A stretch of 10,494 nt of DNA, taken from the NCBI GenBank assembly GCA_040902925.1, contig JBBDWJ010000370.1, forward strand, positions 1-10,494, given 5' to 3'. The stretch's first letter is position 1; every line of letters starts with the position of its first letter. A program made the translations under genes and the position numbers. The stretch is from JBBDWJ01 sp040902925 (GTDB lineage: Bacteria > Acidobacteriota > Terriglobia > Bryobacterales > UBA6623). Below the pieces are notes generated by a model. That model was not told the origin of the DNA. It ran no database searches and saw nothing but the letters and a program-made list of their open reading frames with translations. This document shows, in pieces, positions 1 through 6,444 of this stretch.

Positions 1-60
1 TGTTCACCAGGCGCCCGGCATAATCTGTTACCCACCCGCCCGGCAAGCACCAACTCCAGA

Positions 61-80
61 CCCACGGCTGAAGCCGTGGG
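61..80. repeat. REP-like perfect palindrome
   Basis: Nine-base arms CCCACGGCT and AGCCGTGGG pair perfectly around a 2-nt GA spacer. A second hairpin, GCCCC-TGAC-GGGGC, follows at 95-108. This compound layout, a palindrome, then a short linker, then a GC hairpin, is typical of REP or REP-like dispersed elements in large genomes such as those of acidobacteria. Whether it is repeated elsewhere cannot be seen here. It lies downstream of the leftward operon but about 160 nt past its last stop and has no T-tract, so a terminator role is doubtful. Confidence 0.6.
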
Positions 81-94
81 CTATTAGATGGCGC

Positions 95-108
95 CGCCCC
101 TGACGGGG
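95..108. repeat. Short GC hairpin next to the REP-like palindrome
   Basis: GCCCC and GGGGC pair around a TGAC loop. It is only 14 nt past the preceding palindrome and is probably part of the same compound element. No U-tract follows on either strand. Confidence 0.4.
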
Positions 109-150
109 CTCCGGAGAGTCCCCCGCCCGGGCTCGGTGTCGCCGCCGGGG

Positions 151-249
151 TGCCCGGTGTCCTTGCTGATGGCGCGGCGTCTGGTGGAGCGCGGCGTGCG
201 GTTCGTGCAGATCTATATCGAGCAGCAGATCTGGGACAACCATGACGAA
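151..249 (+). pseudogene. DUF1501 protein remnant (internal fragment)
   Basis: The plus frame beginning near 151 reads LLMARRLVERGVRFVQIY and continues to IWDNHDE at 229-249. This matches the characteristic internal block of DUF1501 proteins (ARRLVERGVRFVQ followed by a WDxH motif), recognised from memory of the family. DUF1501 proteins are normally about 400-480 residues and Tat-exported; only about 33 residues survive here. There is no start codon with a ribosome site, no upstream N-terminal half and no continuation after the WDNH motif. The match stops at a 9-bp direct repeat (GAACCGGCT at 247-255 and 258-266), whose second copy overlaps the stop codon of the converging gene. I read it as a broken or transposed scrap rather than an expressed gene. 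Confidence 0.55.
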
Positions 250-266
250 CCGGCTGTGAACCGGCT
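247..266. repeat. 9-bp direct repeat at a probable breakpoint
   Basis: GAACCGGCT occurs at 247-255 and again at 258-266, separated by GT. It coincides with the point where DUF1501 similarity ends and the 3' end of the AhpD-like gene begins, so it may mark the junction of an old deletion or insertion. It could also be chance in GC-rich DNA. Confidence 0.4.
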
Positions 267-831
267 AGGATTTCCCGGGGGCGGCGGCGTACTCCTGGCT
301 CACGGCGACATACCCCTTCTCAGCTACGTAGGCGCCCCTGGCGCGATAGAAATCGGGGTCCCGCGGCGCGAAAGTCGCCAGCCCGTCCACGTAGCGGTTG
401 AACATGCAGAACGCCGCCGCGATGAGCACGGTGTCGTGAATCTCCAAATCCGTGGCTCCCTGTTGGCGAGCCTGCTCGATGTCGTCTGAAGTGACGCTTT
501 TTCCTCCCTGCTGCACCTTGCCCGCGATGGCGATCAGGGATTTCAGTTTTTCGGAGATGCGGGCTTCCGCGGGGTTCCGCTTTGTCTTCTCCACCAGGTC
601 CTCGCCGCCTTCCAGTTGATGGGCGGCGATTGCGCCGTGAATCGAGCAGCAGTAGTGACAATCGTTTTGCGAGGATACATACGCGGCGATCAACTCGCGC
701 TCGCCGGGCGAGAGACTGCCCGGCCCGCGAAGAAGCACCTCGGCTAGTTCGTTCATGGGCTTGGACGTTTCCGGGCGATAGGTCAGCAAAGCTCGAATTC
801 CAGGCAGGTCAGGAAGGGCGATGTGCGGCAT
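265..831 (-). CDS. AhpD-like / carboxymuconolactone decarboxylase family protein (peroxidase-related), 188 aa
   Basis: The 188-aa protein has the AhpD/CMD-fold signature: Glu46, then C58-H-Y-C61 and His65 (CxxCxxxH), within RELIAAYVSSQNDCHYC. In AhpD the two cysteines and nearby His/Glu carry out thiol-based peroxide or disulfide reduction. The family also contains true lactone decarboxylases, but those lack this cysteine pair, so a redox role is more likely. It is cytoplasmic, with no signal peptide or membrane segment. The ATG start at 831 is supported by AGGAG (complement of 838-842) 6 nt upstream. It is the last gene of the receptor operon, 27 nt after a paralogue with the same motif. The physiological electron donor and substrate are not visible. 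The family call is secure; the specific reaction is not. Confidence 0.88.
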   Translation of the reverse strand: MPHIALPDLPGIRALLTYRPETSKPMNELAEVLLRGPGSLSPGERELIAAYVSSQNDCHYCCSIHGAIAAHQLEGGEDLVEKTKRNPAEARISEKLKSLIAIAGKVQQGGKSVTSDDIEQARQQGATDLEIHDTVLIAAAFCMFNRYVDGLATFAPRDPDFYRARGAYVAEKGYVAVSQEYAAAPGKS

Positions 832-858
832 GGCTGGCTCCTACGCAATGCGGGCGAT

Positions 859-1476
859 TCAGGAAGCGGTGGAAGCGAATGAACCGGCGTAGCCCTGACG
901 CGCGATTCGCTCTCCGGAGGCTTCGTATCCTTGCTGAGGCATGTCCTGCACGCCTGATCCCTCAACCCAGCGGTTGTAGAAGTTGAACATGGCGCAAACG
1001 GTCACGGCATCGTAGACGGCCTCATCGCTCCAGCCGATATCCCTGAGCTGCTGTACATCCTCGGCGCTGGTCGTCGCGGGCGCGAGAGTCAGTTTTTCGA
1101 GATAGGCGAGCAGCTTCTTTTCGGAGTCTTGCAGAGGGGCGCCGCGGTAGTCGGCGACCACGGCTTCCACCAACGGCCGGTCCTGATAGAGCTTCGCCGC
1201 GACCGCGACGTGGGAGCCCGCGCAGAAGCGGCAGGCGTTGCGCGATGAAACGAAAGCCGCGATCAACTCGCGGAAAGCGGGCGTGAGCGGAGACGGGCCG
1301 CGCATCACTTCGTGGGTGAGCCGCCGCAAGTGCTGCGTCATTTCGTGCTTGAACGCGAACAGGTGCATGATCTGCGGCGTGGGCGCGCCTGCCTTGCCCA
1401 GCGATTCGATCAGCGAGGCATACTCGCCTCCAGGGTGAGCATTGTTTTCGACAGAGGGCAGATACATCGGCTTCAC
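859..1476 (-). CDS. AhpD-like / carboxymuconolactone decarboxylase family protein, 205 aa
   Basis: This is a paralogue of the downstream gene. The shared core RELIAAFVSSRNACRFC gives Glu70, Cys82, Cys85 and His89 in the CxxCxxxH arrangement of AhpD-type thiol peroxidase-related proteins. The frame stays open further upstream inside the receptor gene, but the start is best placed at GTG 1476. A strong AAGGAG lies 7 nt before it (complement of 1484-1489) and overlaps the receptor's TAA stop, leaving an 11-nt intergenic gap that implies coupled translation. The C-terminal half (EDVQQLRDIGWSDEAVYDAV and FNFYNRWVEG) matches the second helical part of peroxidase-related CMD proteins. It is cytoplasmic. 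It may work with its tandem paralogue as a hetero-oligomer; that is inference from the pairing. Confidence 0.88.
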   Translation of the reverse strand: MKPMYLPSVENNAHPGGEYASLIESLGKAGAPTPQIMHLFAFKHEMTQHLRRLTHEVMRGPSPLTPAFRELIAAFVSSRNACRFCAGSHVAVAAKLYQDRPLVEAVVADYRGAPLQDSEKKLLAYLEKLTLAPATTSAEDVQQLRDIGWSDEAVYDAVTVCAMFNFYNRWVEGSGVQDMPQQGYEASGERIARQGYAGSFASTAS

Positions 1477-1483
1477 GGCGGTT

Positions 1484-1490
1484 CTCCTTA
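1484..1490 (-). promoter_or_regulatory. Ribosome binding site overlapping the receptor stop codon
   Basis: On the minus strand this reads TAAGGAG. TAA ends the receptor gene and AAGGAG is the Shine-Dalgarno for the GTG start at 1476, 7 nt away. It decides the start of the second gene against an open frame extending upstream to 1617, and it suggests translational coupling. Confidence 0.75.
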
Positions 1491-4400
1491 GAAAATCAGC
1501 TTCAGGCCAAACTGGATCAAGCGGGCGGGGCCGGCTTCCGTGATACGACCGAAGCTCGGCGAGGCCAGGTCGGGGATCGGCAGCGAAAAGTTGGCGTGAT
1601 TCATCAAGTTGAAACACTCAGCGCGAAACTGCAACCTGGTTGTTTCTGAAATAGCGAAATCCTTGAGCAACGACAGGTCGACGTTGCTGACGCCGGGACC
1701 GCGGGCGGTATTGCGCCCGGCATTGCCGAACTTGCCGGCTTCGGTGATCGGACTCAACCGCCTAAAGGCGCTCGCGGAAACCCACCGCTCGACCGTGCGG
1801 GGGCCGCTGTCGGGGTCGGCGATGGCATCCGGACGGCTGGAAAAAAATCCGGTGACCTCGGGATGGCTTCCCTGCTGCGAGACGTTGGTCGTGTCATAGA
1901 CGGTAAAGGGCGTGCCGCTGGCGAGCGTGACGATGCCGTTGATCTGCCAGCCGTCAAACAACACCCTCTTCGCGCCGCGCGCATTTGCGAAGCCGGGAAT
2001 CCGATAGAGGAAGCTGGCCGTGACACGATGACGCGCGTCAAACAGCGAGGGGCCGTGTTCGGCGTTCCAGTCGAACGGATTCTGCGGCAAGTCGTTTTCT
2101 CCGGCGATCAACTGCGGCGCGGAGCCCGCCAGATTGAGGCTGGATGCATAGTCGAGGGTCTTCGACAGCCAATACGAAATCTGGAAACCCGCGCCGGTGC
2201 TGAAGCGCCTCGAGACGCTCAGTTGTCCGGCATGGTAGGTGGAGTTGGTCGCATTGACCAGCAAACCAGCCGAGGCGAAATCGCAAGGACCCGAATCGGG
2301 GCAGCCAGCGTAGATGCGGCGCCGGTCGGCATTCTGGCTTGTCGCTCCAGGTCCGTCGAGCGCGGGATTCGCTTCGATAAAACGCACTACGCGCGTTCCC
2401 TTGGTGCCGACATATTGCGCTTCCATCAGGTAGTTGTCGAGGAAAGAGCGCTGGATCGAGAAGTTCCAGTTCTGAGCGTAGGTGGGCCGCATGCCGTGGT
2501 CGATCGTCAGCAAGGTTGTCGGCTTCGGATACGTCTTCTGGTCGAAGGGCGGCTGCGAGCCAAAAGGGTTGGAGAAATTCAAGAAGGGCCCGGGAATCTG
2601 AAAGGCCTGAGTCCAGGGCACGGCGCTCACCGGCGCCTGCAGAACGGCGTTGACGCCATTGGTGAAGCCGTCCCAGAAGATTCCAAAACCAGCCCGCACG
2701 GATAGTTTCCCGGCCGGCGACCAGGCAACGCCCACGCGCGGGCTAAGGGCTCTGGAGTAGACCGGCGCAAGACGTCTCGTGATGCCTTCATCGCCGGGGA
2801 ACAGCAGTCCGCGAGGCGCTGTTGGGTCTACGGTCGATTGCTGCCCAGGGACGAAGGCGTTCAGGCGGTCATTTTCCTCGTCGAACGGCGTGATGACTTC
2901 CCAGCGAAGACCGAGATTGAGCGTCAGGTTCGGGCGCACACGCCATTCATCCTGAACGAATCCGCCGAGATCCCAGTTCCGCATGTTCCTCGCCAGGTCG
3001 CCGCCGGCTTGGAAGAAGACGACCGGATTGCCGGTCAGGAAATTGGCATAGGGGTCGCTCGCCGGAAAAGGAGCGAACACGAAAAATCCGTTGGAAGCGA
3101 TGCCATAGTGGGCATCGATCCCGGTGTGGCGAAACTCGCCGCCGAACTTAAAGCTATGGCGTCCGGTGAACCAGGAGAGGGATTCGTAGACCTCGAAGCT
3201 GTCCTGCACGGTGTCCCGCGGCCCGGTGATCGGGTCGCCGACGGGAGCGTAGCCGTTGATGTTGAAAAAGGGCGGGCCCTCGGCCAGGTCGAGCGTGGAC
3301 TCGTATTCGAAGCCGAGATCGCGCGGCGGCGTTTTGTTGAACCGCTGATCGAAAAGAAAATCATTGCGGAAGAAGGCGGCGCGGAAAGAGTTGATCGCGT
3401 ACGGAGAGAACTGGTGCGTCGCCGCGACGGCCAGCAGCGTCGTATCGATATCGTCGCCAACCGGAAACCCCGGCACGCCGGCCCCTTTGATGGAGAGCGG
3501 GTTGAAGTTGCTGGCAACGGATTTGGCGAACCGGAAACTCAGTGTGTCGCGCGCGCCGAGAGTCCAGTCCAGCTTCGCTCCTCCTTGGTCGTAGTCGTTT
3601 CTCATGACTTCGGTCGACGAAGACAAGGAAGGGCCGAGGTTTCCGAGCGGGTAGTATTCCTGCACGGTCAAAGAGATCGGGTTGAGCTGACTTTCGGGGA
3701 TGCGGTTATCGGGATAGGGCTCGCCCGAAAGGTAATTGATCAGCGGCCGCGGCTGGCCCGTCGCGGGATCGATGAGCCCGGAAAAATCGCCTTGCCGCTG
3801 GCCGGGTGTCGGCACAACGGCCGCGCGCGTTACGCCCTGGCGGTTACGAAAACCCTCGTAATAGCCATAGAAGAACGCTTTGTCGCGGCGAATCGGACCA
3901 CCGAGCGTTGCGCCAAACTGATTCTGCTTGAGAGGCTCCACTTCGGTCGAGAAGAAGTTGCGGGCATCGAGATGATCGTTGCGTAGAAATTCGTAGAGCA
4001 CGCCGTGGAAGTCGTTACCGCCGGAACGGGTCACCAGGCTCGTCGTTGCGCCGCTGGTTCCGCCATACTCGGGCGGGGCGGTGTGCGTGAGGATCTTGAA
4101 CTCCGCGACCGCATCGACCGGCACGCGCAAAGCGAAACCGCCGTCAACGCGATTCACCGTGCGCGCCCCGTCAACGAGGAAGTTGTTTGACTCGGGGCGC
4201 TGGCCGTTGACGGCATAGGAATGACCCGCGCGCAACGAGCCGCCGGACTTGGTGACGCCATCGGTGGGCGGCGCCACGCCGGACTGAAGCAGCCCCAGTT
4301 GCGCGAAGTTGCGCCCGTTCAGGGGTAGCTCGACCATCTCTCGCCCGCTGACGACACGCCCAAGCGTGTTGTCGGCCGTACTGACCAACTGCGCCTGCGC

Positions 4401-4754
4401 CTCAACGACCACCGTCTCCCTGGCAGAGGCGATGGGAAGAGAAAGCGCAAGACGCACCACGTCGCCGATGCTGATATCGATAGGGCGCCGGGTGACACGA
4501 GCGAATCCGTCGGCTTGAACCGTGAGTTCGTAGGAGCCGACGGGAAGCAGGGGAAAACGGAATGCGCCGCTATCCGTTGTCTTCTGTTCGAAGCCGAGGC
4601 CGGTGCTCAGATTCGTCAGGGTCGACGAAGCACCCACAATGACGCCGCCGGATTCGTCGACGACGCGGCCCTCCAGCGTACCGGCCGGATCTTGCGGCCA
4701 GGCAGGCGGCAATAGGGCACACACCAACACAAAGAGCTGTAACGTCCTGTTCAC
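1488..4754 (-). CDS. TonB-dependent receptor, Oar-like, with N-terminal carboxypeptidase-regulatory domain, 1088 aa
   Basis: This is an outer-membrane receptor for energised uptake or surface interaction; the ligand is unknown. From GTG 4754: a hydrophobic signal peptide (residues 1-20, LQLFVLVCALLPPAWP) with cleavage near Gln21; a carboxypeptidase-D regulatory-like beta-sandwich (about 26-108, starting GTLEGRVVDESGGVIVGA); a plug region with ELPLNGRNF at 142-150 and a NNFLVDGA block; then a long beta-barrel ending in aromatic Phe1088, as expected for BAM recognition. This layout and length are typical of the greatly expanded Oar-like family in acidobacteria. The frame is open to a TTG at 4883, but that extension has no signal-peptide character. 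GTG 4754 has GGAGG (complement of 4765-4769) 10 nt upstream and places the signal peptide at the N-terminus. It is the first gene of an operon with two AhpD-like genes. Confidence 0.93.
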   Translation of the reverse strand: MNRTLQLFVLVCALLPPAWPQDPAGTLEGRVVDESGGVIVGASSTLTNLSTGLGFEQKTTDSGAFRFPLLPVGSYELTVQADGFARVTRRPIDISIGDVVRLALSLPIASARETVVVEAQAQLVSTADNTLGRVVSGREMVELPLNGRNFAQLGLLQSGVAPPTDGVTKSGGSLRAGHSYAVNGQRPESNNFLVDGARTVNRVDGGFALRVPVDAVAEFKILTHTAPPEYGGTSGATTSLVTRSGGNDFHGVLYEFLRNDHLDARNFFSTEVEPLKQNQFGATLGGPIRRDKAFFYGYYEGFRNRQGVTRAAVVPTPGQRQGDFSGLIDPATGQPRPLINYLSGEPYPDNRIPESQLNPISLTVQEYYPLGNLGPSLSSSTEVMRNDYDQGGAKLDWTLGARDTLSFRFAKSVASNFNPLSIKGAGVPGFPVGDDIDTTLLAVAATHQFSPYAINSFRAAFFRNDFLFDQRFNKTPPRDLGFEYESTLDLAEGPPFFNINGYAPVGDPITGPRDTVQDSFEVYESLSWFTGRHSFKFGGEFRHTGIDAHYGIASNGFFVFAPFPASDPYANFLTGNPVVFFQAGGDLARNMRNWDLGGFVQDEWRVRPNLTLNLGLRWEVITPFDEENDRLNAFVPGQQSTVDPTAPRGLLFPGDEGITRRLAPVYSRALSPRVGVAWSPAGKLSVRAGFGIFWDGFTNGVNAVLQAPVSAVPWTQAFQIPGPFLNFSNPFGSQPPFDQKTYPKPTTLLTIDHGMRPTYAQNWNFSIQRSFLDNYLMEAQYVGTKGTRVVRFIEANPALDGPGATSQNADRRRIYAGCPDSGPCDFASAGLLVNATNSTYHAGQLSVSRRFSTGAGFQISYWLSKTLDYASSLNLAGSAPQLIAGENDLPQNPFDWNAEHGPSLFDARHRVTASFLYRIPGFANARGAKRVLFDGWQINGIVTLASGTPFTVYDTTNVSQQGSHPEVTGFFSSRPDAIADPDSGPRTVERWVSASAFRRLSPITEAGKFGNAGRNTARGPGVSNVDLSLLKDFAISETTRLQFRAECFNLMNHANFSLPIPDLASPSFGRITEAGPARLIQFGLKLIF

Positions 4755-4971
4755 GCTCAGTTCGCCTCCACCGATCGGGAAAAATTTTCGGTACTGTCGA
4801 GTAGAGCATCGGAAGACGCTGCTCGACCTCAACCTGCTGGCCCTGTATGGTATCGACGGCGGCGAGGAATCACAATAATTCAAAGAAGCTACTTGATAAG
4901 TACTACTTGGAATGAATTAGATCGTCCGCAGCGCGACCGAGCGCGCGCCACGCTTGCCAAGGAGAATCAAC
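4755..4971. other. Intergenic region between receptor and MFS transporter
   Basis: These 217 bp lie between the transporter's 3' end and the receptor's 5' end, both on the minus strand. An AT-rich patch at 4871-4920 stands out from its GC-rich surroundings and holds nested inverted repeats (annotated separately). A GCGCG/CGCGC hairpin at 4931-4946 could weakly terminate the transporter transcript but has no T-tract. I see no convincing gene here. Confidence 0.5.
4877..4918. promoter_or_regulatory. Nested inverted repeats, possible operator/promoter zone of the receptor operon
   Basis: TACTT-GAT-AAGTA at 4890-4902 is a perfect short palindrome. It is enclosed by AATTCA (4877-4882) and TGAATT (4913-4918), and CTACTTG repeats directly at 4889-4895 and 4903-4909, 14 bp apart. 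On the minus strand a weak -35/-10 pair (TTATCA, 16 bp, TATTGT) runs through the same patch, about 120 nt upstream of the receptor start. A repressor or activator site is plausible, but the regulator is not in the window. Confidence 0.35.
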
Positions 4972-6171
4972 TCATGGAGAGGATTGATCCAAGCGAGGCA
5001 AGCTCAGCATGAGCACCGTTCCCAACGAAATCGCCGCTGTCAGGACGGCAATGACGAGTTGATAGTTGCCGAAGTAATCGAAGCCGAAGCCCATCAGGCC
5101 CGGGCCCAGCGCGCCGGCGATGGCATAGGCGGAGAATGCATACCCGAAGAGCTCGGTGAATGCGCGCAGGCCAAAGTAACGGCTGACGAGGTAGGGCATG
5201 GCGTCCGCCTCGGCGCCCATCGATAAGCCGATCAGCGAAGCGGCCAGCCAGGCAGTCAGTTGCGTGACGGGCAGCAGCAGCGTGAAGACGCCCAGTGCGG
5301 CAAGCAAGAAGAATACGGCGGCGACGCGCGGGGCGAAGAATCGGTCCAGCAACCAGCCGGTCAGCAGGCGTCCAGCCATCGTGAAGCCACCCAGCATGGA
5401 TGCGGCAATGGCCGCTTGTTGCGCGGTAAGCCCGTGATCGGTGAGCAAGGGTGCGAGATGAGCGACACAGCCATTCAGAGAAACCGAGAGCAGGGCAAAA
5501 CAGATTAATAATCGCCGGAAAGTGGGAGTGCGAAACGCTTCTTTGACGGTCAGCCCCGTGACTTCGACCGCCGCAGCCGACCCGGCGCGAACGTTTCCTT
5601 TGCGGCGTAACAGCAACGATGGAAGCGGCACAGACGCCGCGAACATGATCACGCCGAGCGTAAGGTAAGCGCGCCGCCAGCCATAGCCGTCGATGAGCGA
5701 CTGCGCCAACGCCGGCATGATGACGATACCCGCTCCCACGCCGGTCATCATCAAGGACAACGCGATGCCGCGCCGCCTGTCGAACCATTCCGTGATCGCA
5801 CGCGAGTAGGGCAACTGCGTCGCACCGTTGCCGACGAGCCCGATGACAAAGTAAGCCGCATAGAGATGCCATAGCGCCGCCGAGAGCCACGCCAGAGATC
5901 CAAAAGCCAAGCAATAAACAGAGGCGCAGAGCAGGACGACCGGCCGCGGACCAAAGCGATCCGTAAGCCTCCCGATCATGGGCGATGCCATGCTCACGGT
6001 CAGCGCGGCAACGGAAAAGGCCGTGGAGATCTCCCCGCGACTCCAGCCGAACTCTTCGCTGAGGGGCCGAAGGAACACGCCGAACGTGAAAACGATGACT
6101 GGCCCGAAGCTGACCGAAACGGCCAGGAACGCAACCGCTACAAGGACCCAGCCGTAGTCGACGCGACGCAT
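4972..6171 (-). CDS. MFS transporter, monocarboxylate/oxalate-formate-antiporter-like, 399 aa
   Basis: This is an inner-membrane secondary transporter with about 12 hydrophobic helices. The N-terminus YGWVLVAVAFLAVSVSFG and the following FGVFLRPLSEEFGWSR block are typical of bacterial MCT/OFA-type MFS proteins. The loop 2-3 motif A reads GRLTDRFGP (residues 67-75 from ATG 6171), and a central charged loop (RRKGNVRAGS) separates the two six-helix halves. Substrates of this group are often mono- or dicarboxylates; none can be assigned here. The frame extends to a TTG at 6186, but no Shine-Dalgarno precedes either start. ATG 6171 is preferred because the promoter -10 at 6193-6198 would put the transcript start near 6186. 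It ends 218 nt before the receptor start and may or may not be co-transcribed with it. Confidence 0.88.
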   Translation of the reverse strand: MRRVDYGWVLVAVAFLAVSVSFGPVIVFTFGVFLRPLSEEFGWSRGEISTAFSVAALTVSMASPMIGRLTDRFGPRPVVLLCASVYCLAFGSLAWLSAALWHLYAAYFVIGLVGNGATQLPYSRAITEWFDRRRGIALSLMMTGVGAGIVIMPALAQSLIDGYGWRRAYLTLGVIMFAASVPLPSLLLRRKGNVRAGSAAAVEVTGLTVKEAFRTPTFRRLLICFALLSVSLNGCVAHLAPLLTDHGLTAQQAAIAASMLGGFTMAGRLLTGWLLDRFFAPRVAAVFFLLAALGVFTLLLPVTQLTAWLAASLIGLSMGAEADAMPYLVSRYFGLRAFTELFGYAFSAYAIAGALGPGLMGFGFDYFGNYQLVIAVLTAAISLGTVLMLSLPRLDQSSP

Positions 6172-6192
6172 GATGTTCGGAAGCAATGGGCC

Positions 6193-6221
6193 AGTATAGT
6201 TTTCCGAAGGCGGGGCAACAA
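6193..6221 (-). promoter_or_regulatory. Sigma70-type promoter for the MFS gene
   Basis: The minus strand carries TTGTTG (complement of 6216-6221), a 17-bp spacer and TATACT (complement of 6193-6198, five of six matches to TATAAT). Transcription would begin near 6186, giving a leader of about 15 nt before ATG 6171 and explaining the lack of a ribosome site. The -35 is only half consensus. Confidence 0.4.
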
Positions 6222-6287
6222 TAACGCAAACGAACTACGCGCCGCGCCGGGCAAAGTGAAGTCCAGCGCCTCGCGCGCCGCAGCAAC

Positions 6288-6303
6288 CCGAAACTGTTTT
6301 CGG
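6288..6303. promoter_or_regulatory. Upstream activator site 1, CCGAA-N6-TTCGG
   Basis: This is a perfect inverted repeat, extended one base on each side (CCCGAAA/TTTCGGG, 6287-6304). Its centre is about 107 bp before the predicted sigma-54 transcription start at 6403, inside the range used by enhancer-binding proteins. It has no T-tract and no gene ends here, so a terminator is unlikely. Confidence 0.5.
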
Positions 6304-6329
6304 GCTTTCACCAGCTCCGGATGCCAAAT

Positions 6330-6345
6330 CCGAACGGCTCTTCGG
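6330..6345. promoter_or_regulatory. Upstream activator site 2, CCGAA-N6-TTCGG
   Basis: It has the same architecture and identical half-sites as site 1 (extended TCCGAA/TTCGGA, 6329-6346). Its centre is exactly 42 bp, four helical turns, from site 1 and about 65 bp before the predicted start. The six spacer bases differ between the copies, as expected for a protein-contacted dyad rather than a sequence duplication. Confidence 0.5.
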
Positions 6346-6376
6346 ACCGGGCCGCCGTAAGTGCATCAAAAACCGA

Positions 6377-6392
6377 TGGCACAAAGATTGCT
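6377..6392 (+). promoter_or_regulatory. Sigma-54 (RpoN) promoter, -24/-12
   Basis: TGGCAC (6377-6382), 5 nt, TTGCT (6388-6392) matches the sigma-54 consensus TGGCAC-N5-TTGCW at every defined base except the less conserved G after the -24 box. The GG and GC doublets have the required spacing. Transcription is predicted from about 6403, giving a 42-nt leader before ATG 6445. Such promoters absolutely need an AAA+ activator; paired inverted repeats upstream fit that. No activator gene is in the window. Confidence 0.72.
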
Positions 6393-6444
6393 CATAGGAG
6401 GCGTCCCCACCGGGAACATCTTACGAGCTGATTAGGAGAACGCC

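Larger units (their letters stand above)
6187..6444. other. Divergent control region between MFS gene and sigma-54 operon
   Basis: These 258 bp separate the leftward transporter from the rightward operon. Besides the annotated promoters and paired dyads, there is a lone CCGAA half-site at 6204-6208, exactly 84 bp upstream of the equivalent bases of activator site 1. An AGGAGG at 6396-6401 has no start codon at useful distance and lies at the predicted transcript start, so it is not a ribosome site. No coding sequence is apparent. Confidence 0.5.

Noticed and set aside
1477..1617. Upstream extension of the second AhpD-like gene to 1617
   Set aside because: The extension lies wholly inside the receptor's coding end, has no ribosome site or family similarity, while GTG 1476 has AAGGAG at ideal spacing.
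1863..3986. Long plus-strand open frames (280 and 382 aa) antisense to the receptor
   Set aside because: Low-complexity charged translations with no recognisable domain, exactly opposite a gene with clear family motifs; normal shadow frames in GC-rich DNA.
4801..4878. Plus-frame peptide stretch resembling a leucine-rich C-terminus (LLDLNLLALYGIDGG)
   Set aside because: No start, ribosome site or family match; lies in the receptor upstream region.
4974..5012. 12-codon plus-strand ORF with a good Shine-Dalgarno (AAGGAG at 4959-4964)
   Set aside because: Ends after 12 residues inside the 3' end of the MFS gene and has no recognisable product; possibly the orphaned start of a lost gene, more likely chance.
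4967..6286. 439-aa minus-strand frame overlapping the MFS gene
   Set aside because: An Arg-rich out-of-frame translation; the other frame gives a clean 12-helix MFS protein with motif A.
6287..6304. CCCGAAA/TTTCGGG hairpin as a rho-independent terminator
   Set aside because: No gene on either strand ends upstream of it and no T-tract follows; the position fits an activator site better.
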